From the NCBI GenBank assembly GCA_009928645.1, contig SACH01000007.1:1-62970 (forward strand): a stretch of DNA of 62,970 bases, in the 5' to 3' direction. Shown here one piece after another: positions 18,540 to 28,876 of the stretch (position 1 is the first letter of the stretch; every line of letters starts with the position of its first letter). The position numbers were made by a program, and so were the translations under genes. Origin of the DNA: Gammaproteobacteria bacterium (GTDB lineage: Bacteria; Pseudomonadota; Gammaproteobacteria; Chromatiales; Chromatiaceae). The notes beneath the pieces were generated by a model. That model ran no database searches. It was not told the DNA's origin and worked only from the letters and a program-made list of their open reading frames with translations.

Positions 18540-18892
18540 TGGCTAACGTCGGTGCCCCATTCATTCGACTGGCGCTTCCTGGAGACGAGTGCCCTGGAGA
18601 ATCTGGGTCTGGTCAGGGAGCTGATTCTGGAGTGCGCCAGCCTCGGAGTCGATACGGCGGCCAGCCGGCCGAGCGCCTCCATGACCAGGCCCATGAACTG
18701 GCGGAACGTCTATTTGAAGAGCCCCGGCGCAAGGACGAGACTACGGCCTGGAACGCCTTGCAGGCTCTGCGTGCGCTCCACGACCAACTCACGGAGCAGG
18801 TTTTCAACTGCTTCAACCTGGCCAGCCCCGACAACCTTAGTGGTAGCCGTCCAGACCCCCTTTCCCCAACCCTCCCCCGCAAGGGGTGGTAA
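18540..18892 (+). pseudogene. Possible frameshifted gene remnant
   Basis: Two reading frames each hold a protein-like stretch. Upstream is HSFDWRFLETSALENLGLV with ELILECASLGVDTAA; about 20 bases on, in another frame, is PAERLHDQAHELAERLFEEP followed by TTAWNALQALRALHDQLTEQ. They could be one helical protein broken by a frameshift. I recognise no family. The 3' end runs into a hairpin repeat. This may instead be non-coding. Confidence 0.3.
18858..18890. repeat. C/G-rich hairpin repeat, copy 2
   Basis: CCTTTCCCCAACCCTCCCCC, CGCAA loop, GGGGTGGT; related to the elements at 15351 and 42331. A TATAAT hexamer follows at 18893 but no matching -35 is seen. The remaining 140 bp to hisG hold nothing else recognisable. 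Confidence 0.5.
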
Positions 18893-19040
18893 TATAATCA
18901 GCGGCTTGTGGTAACTATGCCAGCCCGGGCAGCAGGGGGAGTTCATGCGTAGGCCATTGCTCCAATCAGGGCCAAGGGGGCGGTAGAATGGCGCACCCCT
19001 TTGTCCCTTCCCCCTCACACTAGCCGCGAACCCTCTCACC

Positions 19041-19919
19041 ATGACCCAGCTCCGCCTCGGCCTGCCCAAGGGCAGCCTCGAACAATCCACCCTGGCCCTC
19101 TTCGAGCAGGCGGGCTGGAAGATCAGCCCCAACTATCGCAACTATTACCCGGAGGTGGACGACCCCGAGCTGTCCTGCGTCCTGGTGCGCGCCCAGGAGA
19201 TGGCGCCCTATGTCGCCAACGGCACCCTGGACCTGGGCCTCACCGGCCTGGACTGGATCCTGGAGACCGAGACCCAGGACCAGGTCGAGGAGATCTGCAC
19301 CCTGACCTATTCCAAAAGCTCGGAGCAGCCCAGCCGCTGGGTGCTGGTGGTGCCCAAGGACTCGCCGGTGTCCAGAATCGCCGATCTCCAGGGCAAGAAG
19401 ATCGCCACCGAGTTGGTGGGCTTCACCCAGCGCTATCTGGCAGAGCGCGGCATCCAGGCCAGCGTCGAGTTTTCTTGGGGCGCCACCGAGGCCAAGGTGG
19501 TGGAGGGCCTGGTGGACGCCGTGGTGGAGATCACCGAGACCGGCAGTACCATCCGCGCCCACGGTCTGCGCATCGTCGAGGACTTGCTGGTCACCGAGAC
19601 CCGCCTGATCGCCAACCCCCGGGCGCGCCAGGATCCGGGGAAGCGGGCCAAGATCGACCAGATCGCCCTCATGCTCCAGGCCGCCCTGGCCGCGCGCCAT
19701 AAGGTCGCCCTCAAGCTCAACATCCGGGACCGGGATCTGGACAGTATCGTCGCCCTGCTGCCCAGCCTGCATGCCCCCACCGTCAGTCACCTCTATGACC
19801 GCGAATGGCTGGCGGTGGAGACGGTGGTGGACGCGCGGCTGGTCCGTGACCTGGTGCCGCGTCTGCGCCTGGCCGGCGCCGAGGGCATCCTGGAGTACGA
19901 ATTGCGCAAGATGGTCTGA
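19041..19919 (+). CDS. hisG: ATP phosphoribosyltransferase (long form)
   Basis: First enzyme of histidine synthesis (ATP + PRPP). 292 residues, the long form with a C-terminal regulatory ACT-like domain, so HisZ is not needed. Family blocks: LRLGLPKGSLEQSTLALFEQ, the PRPP-binding VDAVVEITETGSTIRAHGL, and LKLNIRDRDLDSIVALLP in the regulatory domain. It stands alone; the other his genes are not in the window. The next gene follows after 38 bp but is unrelated in function. Confidence 0.94.
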   Translation: MTQLRLGLPKGSLEQSTLALFEQAGWKISPNYRNYYPEVDDPELSCVLVRAQEMAPYVANGTLDLGLTGLDWILETETQDQVEEICTLTYSKSSEQPSRWVLVVPKDSPVSRIADLQGKKIATELVGFTQRYLAERGIQASVEFSWGATEAKVVEGLVDAVVEITETGSTIRAHGLRIVEDLLVTETRLIANPRARQDPGKRAKIDQIALMLQAALAARHKVALKLNIRDRDLDSIVALLPSLHAPTVSHLYDREWLAVETVVDARLVRDLVPRLRLAGAEGILEYELRKMV

Positions 19920-19957
19920 ACGCCGGTACCCGTTCACCCTCACCGGGAAATAGCCTC

Positions 19958-21352
19958 ATGAACCACATCCTTCCGCTCCTCCTGCGACCCTTACTCGGCC
20001 TGGCCCTCGCGGTCGGTCTCGCCACGGGGCTGGGGGTAAGCCAGGGCGCCTTCGCCGGCGAGACCGGGGACGCCGCGGCGGACGCGGCGCCGGGGCCCAA
20101 GCCGGTGCTGGTCGGCCTGGATGCCGAGTTCGGTCACCGCACCAGCACCTCCGCCCAGGCGGTGCAGCAGGGCCTGGAGATCGCCATCGCCGAGATCAAC
20201 CAGGCCGGGGGCGTCCTGGGCGGGCGACCCCTGGAACTGGTGATCCGCGACAACCGGTCATTGCCGGCCCGGGGTGTGGACAACCTGCGCGAACTGGCGG
20301 CGATCCCCGATCTGGTGGCGGTCTTCGGCGGCAAATTCAGCCCGGTCTACATGGAGTCTCTACCAACGGCCCATCAGCTTGGCATCCTCCTCATGGACCC
20401 CTGGGGTGCCGCCGATGGCATCACCGAGCATGACTATCGCCCCAGCTATAGCTTCCGCCTGTCACTCAAGGACTCCTGGGCGGCCCCGGTGATGCTGCGC
20501 CATGCCCTGGAGCGGCAACAGGCACGTAAGCTCGGCGTCTTTCTGCCCAATACCGCCTGGGGCCGCAGCAATCAGGCCGCCATCAGTCGGGCGGCGGCGG
20601 CCAATGGCCAGACCCTGGTCGGTGAGAAGTGGTACAACTGGGGTGACAAGTCCTTTATCGACGACTACCAGGAATTACGCACGGCCGGCGCCCAGGCCAT
20701 CTTCCTGGTGGCGAACGAGGCCGAAGGCTCTACCCTGGTCCGGGAGGTGGCTGACCTGCCGCCCGCGGAGCGGCTGCCTATCATCAGCCACTGGGGCGTG
20801 ACCGGGGGCAAATTCGCGGAATTGGCCGGCCCCAGCCTGGACAAGCTGGATTTCGCCGTCGTGCAGACCTACAGCTTCGTGGGTCGTGATGATCCCGCCG
20901 CCCGGCGCGTTCTCACCGCCCTGCGGGAGCGGTACGGCATCATTGGCGCCGAGGCGGTCAAGAGCCCGGTAGGGGTTGCCCACGCCTATGACCTCATGCA
21001 CCTGCTGGCGCAGGCCATCGACTGGGCCGGGAGCACTGACCGCGCCGCGGTGCGCACGGCCTTGGAAAATCTGGGGCCCTATGATGGCCTGGTGCGGCAC
21101 TACGACCGGCCCTTTACCCCGGAACGACACGATGCCCTGTCCCCGGCGGAGGTCTTCATCGCCCGCGTGACCGCCGATGACCGGATCTTGCCGATTCCCA
21201 GCATGGAATGGGCTTCAGTGCCGGTTCAGGCTTCAGCTCCAGCCCCGGCTTCGGCTTCTGTGGCTGCTCCAGGTCCAGCTTCTGCTCCGTCTCCGTCTCC
21301 GTCTTCGTCTTTGACGCCGGCCCCGGCCCCGGCCCCGGCCCCGGCCGAGTAA
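19958..21352 (+). CDS. Periplasmic ligand-binding protein, branched-chain amino-acid type
   Basis: 464 residues with a signal peptide (LLRPLLGLALAVGLATGLG, cleavage near AFAGE) and a type-1 periplasmic binding fold (PVLVGLDAEFGHRTSTSAQA; GLEIAIAEINQAGGVLGGR). It probably delivers a small ligand to a sensor or transporter. No permease genes are adjacent; the next gene, eight bases on, is a membrane diguanylate cyclase, so a sensory role is as likely as transport. The last 45 residues are an Ala/Pro/Ser tail encoded partly by a GGCCCC hexamer repeat, unusual for the family. Confidence 0.8.
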   Translation: MNHILPLLLRPLLGLALAVGLATGLGVSQGAFAGETGDAAADAAPGPKPVLVGLDAEFGHRTSTSAQAVQQGLEIAIAEINQAGGVLGGRPLELVIRDNRSLPARGVDNLRELAAIPDLVAVFGGKFSPVYMESLPTAHQLGILLMDPWGAADGITEHDYRPSYSFRLSLKDSWAAPVMLRHALERQQARKLGVFLPNTAWGRSNQAAISRAAAANGQTLVGEKWYNWGDKSFIDDYQELRTAGAQAIFLVANEAEGSTLVREVADLPPAERLPIISHWGVTGGKFAELAGPSLDKLDFAVVQTYSFVGRDDPAARRVLTALRERYGIIGAEAVKSPVGVAHAYDLMHLLAQAIDWAGSTDRAAVRTALENLGPYDGLVRHYDRPFTPERHDALSPAEVFIARVTADDRILPIPSMEWASVPVQASAPAPASASVAAPGPASAPSPSPSSSLTPAPAPAPAPAE

Positions 21353-21365
21353 ACCGGGCTTGCCC

Positions 21366-22952
21366 ATGACGCCCCCGGAGGCCGTGCCGCTCACGATGAC
21401 CCGGATGAGCCTGCATCGGCGGGTCCAGGTGGCAGCCTTCACCCTGGCGATGGTGGTGGCGGCGGCCATCGGCGTCACCAATCTGGTCATGGCTGTGCGC
21501 GACCTGCCGCGTACAGCCATGACCGCCAATGACACTGTGGCCCGCCTGTTGGGTTCCTACCTCGATACCTCCCTGTTCAACCGGGTCGAGGAACTGCGCC
21601 ACTTGGCGCAGAGCTCTCTGGTGTGGACGGCCCTCAGCGACTCCCAAGGCCGGGACATCTACATCAAGCCCTTCCTCGAGGATCGCAATCAGGCCATGGT
21701 TCACGGCCGCCTTGCCCTCCTTGATTACCGGGGGCGCTTTGTCGCCGGCAAGGCGTCACCTCTCGCGGGGGGCGAGGGGGAGGCCGAGGACCTGGTCAGT
21801 GAGGTGCTGGCCTCGGGGCTGATCACGGCGCGGCTGGCCCCTGGCGATCGGCCAGTTCTGATCCTGGGGGTGCCGATCTTTTACGTCTACACCGATGATG
21901 TCATCGGCGTGCTGCTGGGCTCCTATGACCTGGCCGGGTTGCTGGGTCGCCAGTCGGTCGCCGATCTGGTCGGGCGCGGGGTCGACCTGCGGCTGGCTGA
22001 TCGGGTCTGGACGCTGTGGCGTGACGCCGAGGCGGCCACGGGGGTCTATGTCCCCGCCTCCTATCGGGTCGCGCACGCGGAACTTCCCGGCCTCTATGCT
22101 CTGGATCTCCAGGTCTATTCAACCCGCAACCCCTGGCTGCCGCACCTGCAGGCACGTGCTGGTCTCATGTTGCTGGTCTCGCTGCTGCTGGCGGCGGTGG
22201 TCTGGTGGCTGGCCGGTCTGGCGGCCATCCGCGTCAGTGGCCGCCTGGAGGCCCTGGCAGCCGCCATCCTCGCCAATCCGACCGGCGGTCCCGACCAGAT
22301 TCCCCTGGACACCGGGGGCGATGAGATCGCCGTCCTCAGCGGGGCCCTGCGTCAGGCGCTGAGCGCCCAGGAAGAGGCGCGCCGCGAACTGCACCAACTG
22401 GCCTACTACGATCCCCTCACCGGGCTGATGAACCGTGCCCTCTTCGAGGACAAGCTGGCCGATGCCCTGCGCCGCTGCCAACGGCGTGGGGATAGTTTCG
22501 CCCTGCTATTCATCGACCTGGATCGCTTCAAGCTGGTCAACGACACCGCCGGCCATGAAGCCGGGGACCTCCTGCTGCAAGCGGTGGCGGCACGCATCCG
22601 TGACCGGATCCGTGCCTCCGATCTGGCATGCCGGCGCAGCGGCGACGAGTTCACGGTGCTCATGGAGCCTTGCGAGGCGGAGGATCTGGCCGTCCAACTG
22701 GCGGAGGAACTAATCCAGCGCCTGTCGGCGCCTTGTCCCCTGCCCGCCGGGACCAGTGTGACGGTGGGCGCCAGTATCGGCATCGCCCTCTTCCCCCGGG
22801 ATGGCGTCTCCGCCGCGGAACTCATGGCCAATGCCGATGCGGCGATGTACGCCGCCAAGGAGCGCGGCGCAGGCCGCTGTTGCCTGTATGTGCCCGGGGT
22901 GGGGCGTGCTTGTCAACCAGTGCCAGTTGACAATGCTCCCTGCACCACCTGA
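21366..22952 (+). CDS. Membrane diguanylate cyclase (GGDEF)
   Basis: Makes cyclic di-GMP. 528 residues: TM helix near 20-40, an extracytoplasmic sensor domain to about 265, a second TM (MLLVSLLLAAVVWWLAGLAA), a HAMP-like linker, and a GGDEF domain starting YYDPLTGLMNRALFEDKL. The active loop reads RRSGDEF (Ser425), with the first Gly replaced by Ser, a change tolerated in active enzymes. Metal and substrate residues in FIDLDRFKLVND are kept. No RxxD inhibitory site is evident before the loop. The upstream binding protein gene, eight bases away, may supply its signal. Confidence 0.88.
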   Translation: MTPPEAVPLTMTRMSLHRRVQVAAFTLAMVVAAAIGVTNLVMAVRDLPRTAMTANDTVARLLGSYLDTSLFNRVEELRHLAQSSLVWTALSDSQGRDIYIKPFLEDRNQAMVHGRLALLDYRGRFVAGKASPLAGGEGEAEDLVSEVLASGLITARLAPGDRPVLILGVPIFYVYTDDVIGVLLGSYDLAGLLGRQSVADLVGRGVDLRLADRVWTLWRDAEAATGVYVPASYRVAHAELPGLYALDLQVYSTRNPWLPHLQARAGLMLLVSLLLAAVVWWLAGLAAIRVSGRLEALAAAILANPTGGPDQIPLDTGGDEIAVLSGALRQALSAQEEARRELHQLAYYDPLTGLMNRALFEDKLADALRRCQRRGDSFALLFIDLDRFKLVNDTAGHEAGDLLLQAVAARIRDRIRASDLACRRSGDEFTVLMEPCEAEDLAVQLAEELIQRLSAPCPLPAGTSVTVGASIGIALFPRDGVSAAELMANADAAMYAAKERGAGRCCLYVPGVGRACQPVPVDNAPCTT

Positions 22953-23152
22953 GAGTCATTAGCGTAAATGCACGAAAAAGACTTTAATTTTCAGGGTTGT
23001 GGCTAGCCCGCTCATGACGGTTGGCGTGGAAGGCACCCCCTGGGACATAGGCTGGCTTTTATCATCAGAGGGTGCGGTGGCCTCTCATGACTGTAAGCTC
23101 AAACTAGACCCGCCCCTCCCCGGGCCCTGCCCACTGAAGCGCTTTTGGTAGG

Positions 23153-23785
23153 TCAGTTGACCTCGTCCAGGGCCCGCTCCAGGTGCTGGCATTGGGCCCA
23201 AGCCCGCAGGGTCCAGCGGTGCTCCTCATAATCCACCCAATTGAGGGCGGCGTTGGGCACCGGAAAGTTCCGGGGGGCGCGCAGATCACGGCCGGTAGCG
23301 GCGCGGTAGACAATATCCAGGACGCCACCGTGGGTAAAGACGAGGAGCCTGGCCCCCGGATGGCGAACCGCCAGCGCAACCAGGCCGTCCTGAACGCGGG
23401 CGGCGAAAGCCATCAGGGTCTCGCCGGTCTCGTAGTCATAGTCCAGGCTCCGGGCGTGGTGGTGGTGATGGATACCGGGGTGGCGGGCCAGGGCCTCGGT
23501 AGAGGTCAGACCCTGAAAGACGCCAAAGTGGCGTTCGCGCAGAGCGGGCAGTGGTTGGACCGGGGGCAGGTCCAGGCCCGCGGTCGCCAGTTCCGCCGTG
23601 CGCCAGGCCCGGCGGAGGTCCGAGCTGAAGGTGGCAGTGAAGTCCTGGCCGGTCAGGCCGGGTCGCAAGGCCCGGGCCTGGGTCTCGCCCGCGGCATTGA
23701 GGTCAATATCGAGCTGGCCCTGGATGCGCCGTTCGACATTCCAGTCGGTCTCGCCATGGCGGACCAGGCAAAACAGGGTCTTCAT
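23153..23785 (-). CDS. Histidine phosphatase superfamily protein (GpmB/CobC-like)
   Basis: 210 residues. Catalytic RHG motif near the N-terminus (FCLVRHGETDWN), a second site AFSSDLRRAWRTAEL-type block, acidic ALRERHFGVFQG, and the C-terminal FTHGGVLDIVYRA. It removes phosphate from a small molecule; the substrate is not apparent. A run of five His (PGIHHHHHARS) sits in the variable loop. I chose the ATG at MKTLFCLVRHG. The upstream RRM gene is separated by a terminator, so this is a separate unit. Confidence 0.85.
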   Translation of the reverse strand: MKTLFCLVRHGETDWNVERRIQGQLDIDLNAAGETQARALRPGLTGQDFTATFSSDLRRAWRTAELATAGLDLPPVQPLPALRERHFGVFQGLTSTEALARHPGIHHHHHARSLDYDYETGETLMAFAARVQDGLVALAVRHPGARLLVFTHGGVLDIVYRAATGRDLRAPRNFPVPNAALNWVDYEEHRWTLRAWAQCQHLERALDEVN

Positions 23786-23949
23786 GCCCCGATGATCGGG
23801 CGCGCACGGAACTGCACCGGGCCAGCGCAGCAGGGGCCGCGAGCGAGGTCGCGGGGGAAGGCGAGGGCGATCAAGGAGGGGGCGGCGGCAGGGTGGTGAG
23901 CACCCGGGTGACTGCGGGCTTTTACCGGGAAACAAAAATACCGGGAAAC

Positions 23950-23978
23950 AAAAAATCCTGCCGAGGCAGGATTTTTTT
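23950..23978. terminator. Bidirectional Rho-independent terminator
   Basis: Stem ATCCTGC / GCAGGAT flanked by A6 on the left and T7 on the right, so it works on both strands. It lies about 65 bp past the stop of the RRM gene and would end that transcript. An adjacent tandem copy of ACCGGGAAACAAAAA lies at 23927-23955. Confidence 0.9.
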
Positions 23979-24040
23979 CTACACCTGAGGTCAGGCGGTA
24001 CACCTGATGGTCACCGCCGACCGTCGGTCAGGGGCGTAGA

Positions 24041-24325
24041 TCAGTAACGGCGACCGCCGCCTCCACCAAAAGCCGGGCGCTCCGTGCGGGGCTTGGCCTG
24101 GTTGACGGTGATGTTGCGGCCCTTGAGGGCGGTACCGTTGAGGCCCTTGATCGCGGCGTCGGCCTGGGAATTGTTGGCCATTTCGACGAAGCCGAAGCCC
24201 TTGGACTGACCGGTGAACTTGTCGCTGATCAGTTGAACGCTGCTGACCTCGCCATACTGGGCAAAGGTTTCACGCAGGTCGGCGTCGGTGGCGGAATAGG
24301 GAAGATTACCAACGTAGATATTCAT
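24041..24325 (-). CDS. RRM-type RNA-binding protein (cold-inducible class)
   Basis: 94 residues forming a single RNA recognition motif: RNP2 IYVGNLPYSATDADL at the start and RNP1 KGFGFVEM near residue 48-55, then a short Arg/Gly tail ending GGGGGRRY. Proteins of this kind in bacteria bind RNA and are often induced by cold. The ATG is chosen at the conserved MNIYVGN. Its own terminator lies just downstream, so it is monocistronic. Confidence 0.93.
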   Translation of the reverse strand: MNIYVGNLPYSATDADLRETFAQYGEVSSVQLISDKFTGQSKGFGFVEMANNSQADAAIKGLNGTALKGRNITVNQAKPRTERPAFGGGGGRRY

Positions 24326-24915
24326 GTCTGTCTCACTGGAAAATTCGTGCATTGGAAAAAAGAAACACTATCGAGAAACACCAAGCACGAAAATTCCTTC
24401 GACAGCGGATTACCGGCAAGCCGGCAAGGGAGGCGGGACCGCGAGACGCGGGGTGAACCCGGCTGATCTGACCTGATCTGGCATCTACCGGATCCCGGTC
24501 AGGAGCTCATCTCATCCTCTTGGGTGCGACAATAACAGGTCCTGGTGTGAAAAGTAAGCGATGATGGAAAATAATTTCCTGCGCCGGCCCACCTCCGCTG
24601 TCTGGTCAGCCCGCGGCAAGTCTGGGCTGGAGGGAGAGGCTGCCCGAAGCCGCGAGGTTGGCGATGACTGACAAGCATCTACGCTGGTCCCAGGCAGTCA
24701 CCCGGACCAGCAATCCAGGCCGTGAGGGGCGGATGTTCGGCGGGGCGCTCCTTTCCCCTGTCCTGTTGTCCTGACCGTCCGCCCCAAGGCGGGCGTTCCC
24801 GACATGGACATCCCCGCTTGGCTGGCCTAGGCTGAAATAGCGGGATCACCCGCCAGCGGGAGGTACGCGGTCTTACCTTTTCCCTGAGCGGTTCCAACCT
24901 AATGGAGGCTGAGGC
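24326..24915. other. 590-bp intergenic region
   Basis: Lies between the divergent RRM and acetyl-CoA-synthetase-like genes and must hold both promoters. I see no ORF with protein-like composition, no tRNA and no large repeat; there is a small CCGGCAAGCCGG palindrome near 24412. No convincing -35/-10 pair could be fixed. Confidence 0.5.
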
Positions 24916-26730
24916 GTGGCCTGGGAGACCATCCGCAAGACGGACCGGCCCGGTTGGCCGGTGGCGAACCTGGACGACTACGAAATCGTCCGCGAGGGCT
25001 TTTCCTGGGCGGCGGCCAGTTCCTTGCTGCGCGGCCTGCCAGACGGTGGCCTCAACCTGGCCTTCGAAGCGGTGGACCGGCACCTGGAAGAGGGGCTGGC
25101 GGACAAGGTTGCCATCCGCTGGCTGGGGCGGGACTTTCAGACTGACCGCGCCAACTACCGGGACCTGAGTTACGGCGAACTGGCGGGCCTCACCAGCCGC
25201 TTCGCCCACCTACTGGAACAGCTCGACGTCGCCCCGGGGGAGCGGGTCTTCAGCCTGCTGGGCCGGGTGCCGGAGCTCTACGTCGCCGCCCTAGGCACGC
25301 TGAAGGCCGGGCGAGTCTTCTCACCCCTCTTCTCCGCCTTCGGTCCCGAGCCGGTACGGGCACGCATGACCCTTGGCGACGCCCGGGTGCTGGTCACCAC
25401 CGCGGCCTACTACGAGCGCAAGGTTGCCCCCTGGCGGCAAGGATTGCCGGGTCTGCGCCACGTCCTGCTCACCGACCGCCGAGGGGAGGACCTGCCGGTG
25501 GGCACCCTGTCCCTGGCCGACGCGCTGGCGACCTGCCCGGACCGCGGCGGCCTGGCCAGCACCCGGCCCGAGGACATGGCCCTGCTGCACTTCACCAGCG
25601 GTACCACCGGCAAGCCCAAGGGCGCCATTCACGTCCACGGGGCCGTCCTGTTTCATGTCCTCACTGGCCGGTATGCCCTCGACCTGCACCCGGCGGACGT
25701 CTTCTGGTGCACCGCCGATCCCGGCTGGGTCACCGGCACCAGTTACGGCATCATCGCCCCCCTGGCCATCGGCGCGACCCTGATCGTCGACGAGGCCGAC
25801 CTGGACCCGGTGCGCTGGTTCGGCATCCTCCAGGACCAGCGGGTGACGGTCTGGTACACGGCACCGACGGCCATCCGCATGCTGATGAAGGTGGCCGACC
25901 GGACTGACAAGGGCATCGTCGGTCATTACGACCTGTCGCGGCTGCGCTTTCTGGCCAGCGTCGGCGAGCCCCTCAACCCCGAGGGGGTCATGTGGGGCCA
26001 GGAGGTGCTGGGCCTGCCCTTCCACGACAACTGGTGGCAAACCGAGACCGGCGGCATCATGATCGCCAACTACCGCCGTATGGACATCAAGCCCGGCTCC
26101 ATGGGCAAGCCCCTGCCCGGGGTCGAGGCGGCCATCGTCCGGCGGCTGCGACCCGCAGCCGCGGATACCCAACCAGGGCCCGCGATCGAGGTCATCGAGA
26201 CCCCCGATACCCTGGGCGAACTGGCCTTGCGGCTCGGCTGGCCCGCCATGTTCCGTGGCTACCTCAACGAGCCCGAGCGTTATGCCAAGTGCTTCGCCGA
26301 CGGCTGGTACCTGACCGGCGACCTGGCTCAGCGCGATGCGGACGGCTACTACTGGTTCGTCGGCCGCGCTGACGACGTTATCAAGTCCGCCGGCCACCTG
26401 ATCGGCCCCTTCGAGGTGGAGAGCGTGCTCATGGAGCACCCGGCGGTGGCCGAGGCCGCCGCCATCGGCGTCCCGGAGCCCACCGCCGGCGAGGTGGTCA
26501 AGGCCCTGGTAGCGCTCAAACCCGGCTTCACGGCGGACGAGGGCCTGCGCAAGGCCCTGCTGGCCCATGCCCGCAAGCGTCTGGGCCCCGCCGTGGCCCC
26601 GCGGGAGATCGACTTTCGCGCCAACCTGCCCAAGACCCGCAGCGGCAAGATCATGCGCCGCCTGCTGCGCGCCCGGGAGCTGGGCCTGCCTGAAGGGGAT
26701 CTCTCGACCCTGGAGAGTGACGAGCGATGA
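24916..26730 (+). CDS. Acetyl-CoA-synthetase-like acyl-CoA ligase
   Basis: 604-residue ANL-superfamily enzyme that activates an acid with ATP and CoA. Motifs: [17 protein letters not shown] (P-loop-like), [45 protein letters not shown], and the C-terminal catalytic Lys in [11 protein letters not shown]. It resembles the AcsA class of acetyl-CoA synthetases. GTG start with GGAGG upstream. It overlaps the E1 alpha gene by four bases and is the first gene of a five-gene operon with E1, E2 and ACP, so its substrate may be linked to the dehydrogenase product. Confidence 0.88.
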   Translation: MAWETIRKTDRPGWPVANLDDYEIVREGFSWAAASSLLRGLPDGGLNLAFEAVDRHLEEGLADKVAIRWLGRDFQTDRANYRDLSYGELAGLTSRFAHLLEQLDVAPGERVFSLLGRVPELYVAALGTLKAGRVFSPLFSAFGPEPVRARMTLGDARVLVTTAAYYERKVAPWRQGLPGLRHVLLTDRRGEDLPVGTLSLADALATCPDRGGLASTRPEDMALLHFTSGTTGKPKGAIHVHGAVLFHVLTGRYALDLHPADVFWCTADPGWVTGTSYGIIAPLAIGATLIVDEADLDPVRWFGILQDQRVTVWYTAPTAIRMLMKVADRTDKGIVGHYDLSRLRFLASVGEPLNPEGVMWGQEVLGLPFHDNWWQTETGGIMIANYRRMDIKPGSMGKPLPGVEAAIVRRLRPAAADTQPGPAIEVIETPDTLGELALRLGWPAMFRGYLNEPERYAKCFADGWYLTGDLAQRDADGYYWFVGRADDVIKSAGHLIGPFEVESVLMEHPAVAEAAAIGVPEPTAGEVVKALVALKPGFTADEGLRKALLAHARKRLGPAVAPREIDFRANLPKTRSGKIMRRLLRARELGLPEGDLSTLESDER

Positions 26731-27716
26731 ACGAGCAGAGTGATAGCAAACTGCACCTCAACCGCGAGCATGCCCTGCACCTGCTGCGGGAGATGTTGCG
26801 CATCCGCCGTTTCGAGGAGCGCTGTGCCGAGATCTACACCGAGGAGAAGATCCGTGGCTTCCTGCACCTCTACATCGGCGAGGAGGCCATCGCCGTCGGG
26901 GTCATGCAGTGTCTGACCCCCGAGGACGCAGTGGTCACCACCTACCGGGAGCATGGCCACGCCCTGGCCCGCGGCCTACCCATGACTACCATGATGGCGG
27001 AGATGTACGGCAAGCAAGAGGGTTGCAGCCGCGGGCGCGGCGGCTCCATGCACCTTTTTGACGCGGCCAGGCGCTTTTACGGCGGCAGTGCCATCGTCGC
27101 CGGTCTGCTGCCCCTGGCGGTGGGCCTGGCCCTGGCCGACAAGCTGCAAAGGCGCAACCGGGTCACCGCCTGCTTCTTCGGCGAAGGCGCCGCCGCCGAG
27201 GGCGAGTTCCACGAAAGCCTCAACCTGGCCGCCCTCTGGCGGCTCCCGGTGCTCTTCATCTGCGAGAACAACCTCTACGCCATGGGCACCGCCCTGGAGC
27301 GCTCCGAGTCCGAGACTCACATCTATCGCAAGGCCCAGAGCTACCAGATCGCGGCCGAGACCCTGGACGGCATGGACGTCCTGGCGGTGGAGGTCGCTGC
27401 CCGCCGCGCCGTAGCGGCCATCCGGGCGGGGGCGGGCCCGCGTTTCCTGGAGTGCCAGACCTACCGCTTCCGCGCCCATTCCATGTTCGACGCCCAGCTG
27501 TACCGCGACAAGGCGGAGGTTGAGGCCTGGAAGAAAAAGGGGCCCCTGCTACGCTTCGGCCACTGGGTGGAGGAGGCCGGCCTGCTGGATGTCACTGGCC
27601 GGTCCCAGATCGAGGCCGACATCGAGGCGGAGCTGGCCGCGGCGGTGGCCTTCGCTGAGGCAGGTACCTGGGAACCGATCGAGGACCTGACCAAGGATGT
27701 TTACACGATGGGCTAG
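26727..27716 (+). CDS. pdhA: 2-oxoacid dehydrogenase E1 component, alpha subunit (PDH type)
   Basis: Thiamine-diphosphate-dependent decarboxylation with the beta subunit. 329 residues with the TPP/Mg motif [20 protein letters not shown] (GEG in place of GDG) ending in [15 protein letters not shown], and [12 protein letters not shown]; these match pyruvate/acetoin-type E1 alpha. The phosphorylation-loop region [16 protein letters not shown] is typical too. Overlap of four bases with the ligase gene indicates coupling. Pyruvate is the likely substrate but acetoin or another 2-oxoacid cannot be excluded. Confidence 0.88.
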   Translation: MNEQSDSKLHLNREHALHLLREMLRIRRFEERCAEIYTEEKIRGFLHLYIGEEAIAVGVMQCLTPEDAVVTTYREHGHALARGLPMTTMMAEMYGKQEGCSRGRGGSMHLFDAARRFYGGSAIVAGLLPLAVGLALADKLQRRNRVTACFFGEGAAAEGEFHESLNLAALWRLPVLFICENNLYAMGTALERSESETHIYRKAQSYQIAAETLDGMDVLAVEVAARRAVAAIRAGAGPRFLECQTYRFRAHSMFDAQLYRDKAEVEAWKKKGPLLRFGHWVEEAGLLDVTGRSQIEADIEAELAAAVAFAEAGTWEPIEDLTKDVYTMG

Positions 27717-27725
27717 GACCGGGCG

Positions 27726-27811
27726 GTCTGGCGGGGTTTCCAACAGGGGTACGGTTGTCAAGCCGACCAGGGACGTTTTCCTGTTGTCCCCCGTCAAACG
27801 CCACCCGATCC
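27726..27811 (+). repeat. Dispersed palindromic element, copy 2
   Basis: Aligns with the reverse complement of 10418-10517: shared left end GTCTGGCGGGG, core CAAGCC-GACCAGGGACGT and right end CACCCGATCC. It lies inside the E1 alpha-E1 beta gap of an otherwise tight operon, which suggests insertion. Confidence 0.65.
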
Positions 27812-27874
27812 AGATGTCACCTGATCAGGATATGCCAACCTTTTAGGGGCGATAGCGACTTAGGAGTCACGGGC

Positions 27875-28876
27875 ATGAGCGCTGCCACGATCGAATCCAC
27901 CGCAATCACCTATCGCGAGGCGGTGCGTGAGGCCATCCGCGACGCCCTGAAACGCGATCCGCGGGTCTTCCTCATGGGCGAGGACGTGGGCCGCTATGGC
28001 GGCTGCTACGCGGTGACCAAGGGGCTCTACGATGAATTCGGTCCCGAGCGCATTCGCGACGCCCCCCTGTCGGAGTCGGGCTTCACCGGGGCTGGGATCG
28101 GCGCCGCCCTGGGCGGGATGCGGCCCATCGTCGAGATCATGACCGTCAACTTCAGCCTCCTGGCCCTGGATCAGATCGTCAACAACGCCGCCACCCTGCG
28201 CCACATGTCCGGCGGCCAGCTCAGCGTGCCCCTGGTCATTCGCATGGCCACGGGGGCGGGCAAGCAGCTCGCCGCCCAGCATTCCCACAGCCTGGAGAAC
28301 TGGTACGCCGCCATCCCCGGCATCAAGGTGGTTGCCCCCGCCACCCTGGAGGACGCCCGGGGCATGCTCTGGTCGGCCCTGGAGGACCCGGACCCGGTGG
28401 TCATCTTCGAGCACGTCATGCTCTACAACCGGGGCGGCCCGCTTGCCGCCGACGCCGGCCCGGTGCCCCTCGCCGGCGCGGCGGTGCGGCGGCCGGGCAC
28501 CGACATCAGCCTCATCACCTACGGTGGTTCCCTCTTCAAGACCCTGGACGCCGCCACGGCCCTGGCGGGGGAGGGCATCCAGGCCGAGGTCATCGACCTG
28601 CGTAGCCTGCGTCCCCTGGACGACGCGACGCTCATGGCCTCGGTGGCCAAGACCCACCGCGCCCTCATCGTCGACGAGGGCTGGCGCACCGGCAGCCTGG
28701 CCGGCGAGATCAGTGCCCACATCATGGAACAGGCCTTCTGGGACCTGGACGCCCCGGTTGGCCGGGTGTGCACCGCCGAGGTCCCCATCCCCTATCCCAA
28801 GCATTTGGAGGATGCCGCCCTGCCGCAGGTGCCGACCATCGTCGCCGCGGCCCGAGCACTTCTGGGGCGTGAATGA
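27875..28876 (+). CDS. pdhB: 2-oxoacid dehydrogenase E1 component, beta subunit
   Basis: 333 residues. Transketolase-type pyrimidine domain with [38 protein letters not shown], and [21 protein letters not shown]-terminal domain with [20 protein letters not shown] and a VDEGWRTGS block. Forms the E1 heterotetramer with the upstream alpha subunit. TAGGAG precedes the ATG. A repeat element of about 86 bp separates it from the alpha gene. Its stop overlaps the E2 start in ATGATGA style. Confidence 0.9.
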   Translation: MSAATIESTAITYREAVREAIRDALKRDPRVFLMGEDVGRYGGCYAVTKGLYDEFGPERIRDAPLSESGFTGAGIGAALGGMRPIVEIMTVNFSLLALDQIVNNAATLRHMSGGQLSVPLVIRMATGAGKQLAAQHSHSLENWYAAIPGIKVVAPATLEDARGMLWSALEDPDPVVIFEHVMLYNRGGPLAADAGPVPLAGAAVRRPGTDISLITYGGSLFKTLDAATALAGEGIQAEVIDLRSLRPLDDATLMASVAKTHRALIVDEGWRTGSLAGEISAHIMEQAFWDLDAPVGRVCTAEVPIPYPKHLEDAALPQVPTIVAAARALLGRE

